Positions 62,079-64,000 of a stretch of 64,000 bases of DNA are shown here, piece by piece. Position 1 is the first letter of the stretch; every line of letters begins with the position of its first letter. The notes under the pieces are model-generated. The model was not told the DNA's origin and did not search any database. It saw only the letters and a program-made list of their open reading frames with translations. The stretch is from Serratia nevei. Lineage in GTDB: Bacteria; Pseudomonadota; Gammaproteobacteria; Enterobacterales; Enterobacteriaceae. The stretch lies in assembly GCF_037948395.1 (NCBI RefSeq), contig NZ_CP149940.1:248001-312000 (forward strand), in the 5' to 3' direction. A program made the translations under genes and the position numbers.

Positions 62079-63335
62079 ATGAGTAGCAAACCCTCCATCC
62101 TGCTTGATTTTAGCCTGCTGAAAACCAACCGGGCTTTCCGCGCGGTATTCTGCGCGCGCTTTATCTCCATTGTGGCGCTGGGGCTGATGGCGATCGCCAT
62201 CCCGGTGCAGATCCAGGCGCTGACCGGTTCCACCCTGCAGGTCGGGCTGGCGGTGACGCTGGCCGGCGGCGGCATGTTCGCCGGGCTGCTGATGGGAGGC
62301 GTATTGGCCGATCGCTATGAGCGGCGCCGGCTGATCCTGTTCGCGCGTTCCACCTGCGGCGTCGGCTTCGTCGGCCTGTGCCTCAACGCCCTATTGCCGT
62401 CACCTTCGCTGGCGGCCATTTATCTGCTGGCGGTGTGGGACGGCTTCTTCGGCGCGGTGGGGGTGACGGCGCTGCTGGCGGCCACGCCGGCGCTGGTGGG
62501 CCGCGAAAACATCGTGCAGGCAGGCGCCATCAGCATGCTGACGGTGCGCTTCGGCTCGATTCTTTCCCCGGCGATTGGCGGCCTGGTGATTGCCCATATG
62601 GGCATTGCCTGGAACTACGGCCTGGCGGCGTTTGGCACCCTGTTGACGCTGCTGCCGCTGCTGAGCCTGCCGCAGCTGATGCCGCCGCCGCAGCCGCGTG
62701 AACACCCGCTGCGCGCGTTGGCGGGCGGCTTCGCCTTCCTGTTCCAGAACAAGGTGATCGGCATGGTGGCGCTGATCGGCGCGCTGCTGACCATGGCCAG
62801 CGCGGTGCGCGTGCTGTACCCGGCGATGGCGGAGAGCTGGCACATCGACGCTGCCCACCTCGGCTATATGTACGCCGCCGTGCCGCTCGGCGCGGCTATC
62901 GGTGCGTTCACCAGCGGGCGCGTGGCGCACGTGGCGCGCCCCGGCTGGGTGATGCTGCTGACGGCGATCGCGGCGTTCGCCGCCATTGGCCTGTTCGGCC
63001 TGATGCCGTGGTACAGCCTGGCATTGCTGTGCCTGGTGGCGTTCGGCTACCTGAGCGCGCTGAACTCGCTGCTGCAATACGGCCTGATCCAGAGCCTGAC
63101 GCCGGACAACTTCCTCGGCCGCATCAACGGTCTGTGGACGGCGCAGAACGTGGTGGGCGATGCGCTGGGCGCATTATTGCTGGGGGCGATGGGCGCCTTC
63201 ATGCTGCCGGCGATGAGCGCCAGCGGTTTCGGCTTCGGCGCGGCGGTGCTCGGCATCCTGTTGCTGTTCGCCATGACCGGTTTGCGCCAGGTCACGCTGC
63301 ACAAACCGGAGCCGCAGCCCGCCACAGAAAAGTAG
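62079..63335 (+). CDS. entS: Enterobactin exporter (MFS)
   Basis: This encodes 418 residues, against 416 in E. coli EntS, and is clearly similar along the full length ([64 protein letters not shown]). It has twelve predicted membrane helices. It exports enterobactin across the inner membrane; here it may also carry the oxazoline siderophore. It has its own Fur-controlled promoter. Confidence 0.95.
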   Translation: MSSKPSILLDFSLLKTNRAFRAVFCARFISIVALGLMAIAIPVQIQALTGSTLQVGLAVTLAGGGMFAGLLMGGVLADRYERRRLILFARSTCGVGFVGLCLNALLPSPSLAAIYLLAVWDGFFGAVGVTALLAATPALVGRENIVQAGAISMLTVRFGSILSPAIGGLVIAHMGIAWNYGLAAFGTLLTLLPLLSLPQLMPPPQPREHPLRALAGGFAFLFQNKVIGMVALIGALLTMASAVRVLYPAMAESWHIDAAHLGYMYAAVPLGAAIGAFTSGRVAHVARPGWVMLLTAIAAFAAIGLFGLMPWYSLALLCLVAFGYLSALNSLLQYGLIQSLTPDNFLGRINGLWTAQNVVGDALGALLLGAMGAFMLPAMSASGFGFGAAVLGILLLFAMTGLRQVTLHKPEPQPATEK

Positions 63336-63349
63336 TCGAACGCGTTAAG

Positions 63350-63413
63350 ACAACGCTGTGGGATCAAATAGCAATGCTTATCATCGGCATGCGTAAAACC
63401 CACAGCGTTTATG
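63350..63413 (+). terminator. Long hairpin after entS
   Basis: AACGCTGTGGG (63352-63362) pairs perfectly with CCCACAGCGTT (63399-63409), followed by TATGTC. The 36-base loop is itself partly self-complementary. The weak T run makes it an imperfect terminator; it may be a structured 3' end. Confidence 0.5.
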
Positions 63414-63493
63414 TCATGATTTCGAAATGAAAGAAGTGCTTACGTTTATTGACATAGCAAATATCGGCGAGTAATTTAGCGCGGAATTAACTC

Positions 63494-63514
63494 AAATGAT
63501 AATCATTATTATAT
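63494..63514. promoter_or_regulatory. Fur box upstream of entC
   Basis: AAATGATAATCATTATTATAT is close to the Fur consensus (GATAATCATTAT core) and lies 34-54 bases before the entC ATG, over the expected promoter. Confidence 0.88.
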
Positions 63515-63547
63515 TGGTTATCACTTCAAATCCTTGAGGGCGAAGCG

Positions 63548-64000
63548 ATGGATACTGCCGTGAACGACATCAATCGAAAGGAAATGCAGGAGCGCGAAGA
63601 ACACCGGTTCGCCGCTGATTTTTCTCCGGCGTCGGGCTTCTTCTTTACCTCTCCTTTCCGCAGCTTGACCACCACCGGTTGTTTCAGCCGCATTCGCCTG
63701 CCGGCCGCAGACGGCGCCGACCTGAACGGCGAGTTCCAGCGCAGCGTACGGCAGGCGTTTGCCGAGGCCCGGCAGGCCGGCATCAAAAAACCGCTGCTGT
63801 GCGGCGCCATACCTTTCGATACCCGGCAGCCTTCGGCGCTGTTTATTCCGCAGCAGAGCCGTTGGTTCGATCGCGCCGCCTTTATGGCCGGCGTTCGGCC
63901 GCCGGCGAACGGCCCTGAACTGGCCGGCGTGACGGAGCTGCCGCAGCAGCAGCCGTTTATGAACATGGTCAGCGACGCCGTCGACGCGATGAAGGCCGGC
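63548..64000 (+). CDS. entC: Isochorismate synthase, N-terminal part (cut by window edge)
   Basis: An ATG at 63548, preceded by TTGAGGGCGAAGCG, opens 151 codons with no stop before the window end. The sequence matches the start of EntC (FFFTSPFRSLTTTGCFSRI, then CGAIPFDTRQPSALFIP). EntC converts chorismate to isochorismate, the first step to DHB, which both NRPS systems of this locus need. entE, entB and entA probably follow outside the window, as in E. coli. Confidence 0.93.
   Translation, partial: MDTAVNDINRKEMQEREEHRFAADFSPASGFFFTSPFRSLTTTGCFSRIRLPAADGADLNGEFQRSVRQAFAEARQAGIKKPLLCGAIPFDTRQPSALFIPQQSRWFDRAAFMAGVRPPANGPELAGVTELPQQQPFMNMVSDAVDAMKAG

Noticed and set aside
40414..64000. Insertion sequence, integrase or CRISPR array marking the siderophore locus as a mobile island
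   Set aside because: No transposase, integrase, direct-repeat boundary or spaced repeat array was found; codon use and GC content resemble those of neighbouring genes, so recent transfer is not supported.

Overview
The window is chromosomal DNA from an enterobacterium that is almost certainly a Serratia of the S. marcescens group. The 16S gene carries V1 and V2 sequences that I recognise as S. marcescens-like, the ribosomal and RNA-polymerase proteins are close to those of E. coli, and the gene order from rplK to purH matches the E. coli 89-90 min region. Species assignment rests on recognition, not on a search.

Layout. (1) Positions 1-10.8 kb hold the end of rplK, then rplA, rplJ, rplL, rpoB and rpoC, with the L10 promoter and leader, the rplL-rpoB attenuator and a strong terminator after rpoC. 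(2) Positions 10.9-13.9 kb hold a small accessory island: a GNAT acetyltransferase, a secreted protein with a molybdopterin-oxidoreductase-like fold and a membrane sensor kinase in one tight operon. It converges on a response regulator with an unusual N-terminal BetR-type domain. (3) Positions 14.6-20.3 kb (minus strand) hold the thiamine operon thiCEFSGH behind a TPP riboswitch. (4) Positions 20.3-28.3 kb hold housekeeping genes: rsd, nudC, hemE, nfi, yjaG, hupA, a yjaH-like lipoprotein, purD and purH with a PurR operator. (5) Positions 28.5-34.1 kb hold a complete rRNA operon (P1, P2, boxA, 16S, tRNA-Glu, 23S, 5S, terminators). (6) Positions 34.2-40.4 kb hold acetate and glutamate uptake and activation genes: actP, yjcH, acs and gltP. 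(7) From 40.5 kb to the right edge lies a Fur-controlled catechol siderophore locus of about 23.5 kb, running off the window inside entC.

The siderophore locus is the notable part. It joins two assembly lines that would share one 2,3-dihydroxybenzoate (DHB) supply. One is enterobactin-type: fepA, fes, the MbtH-like gene, entF with a complete C-A-T-TE order and a serine code, entS and entC. The other is vibriobactin-type, with the counterpart of the single protein VibF divided over three proteins (a lone Cy, a Cy-A, and a C-T-C), plus a free-standing VibH-like condensation domain, a second TonB-dependent receptor and a secreted beta-propeller protein. Two of the split proteins end in carrier-protein-like tails in which the phosphopantetheine serine is replaced, and the N-terminal C domain of the third has lost the usual active-site aspartate. 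By architecture the locus corresponds to the serratiochelin type of hybrid catechol-oxazoline siderophore known from Serratia, so the family is probably not new. The domain erosion, the receptor leader with a possible Cys-containing leader peptide, and the beta-propeller partner are less explained. At least six Fur-like operators precede the transcription units.
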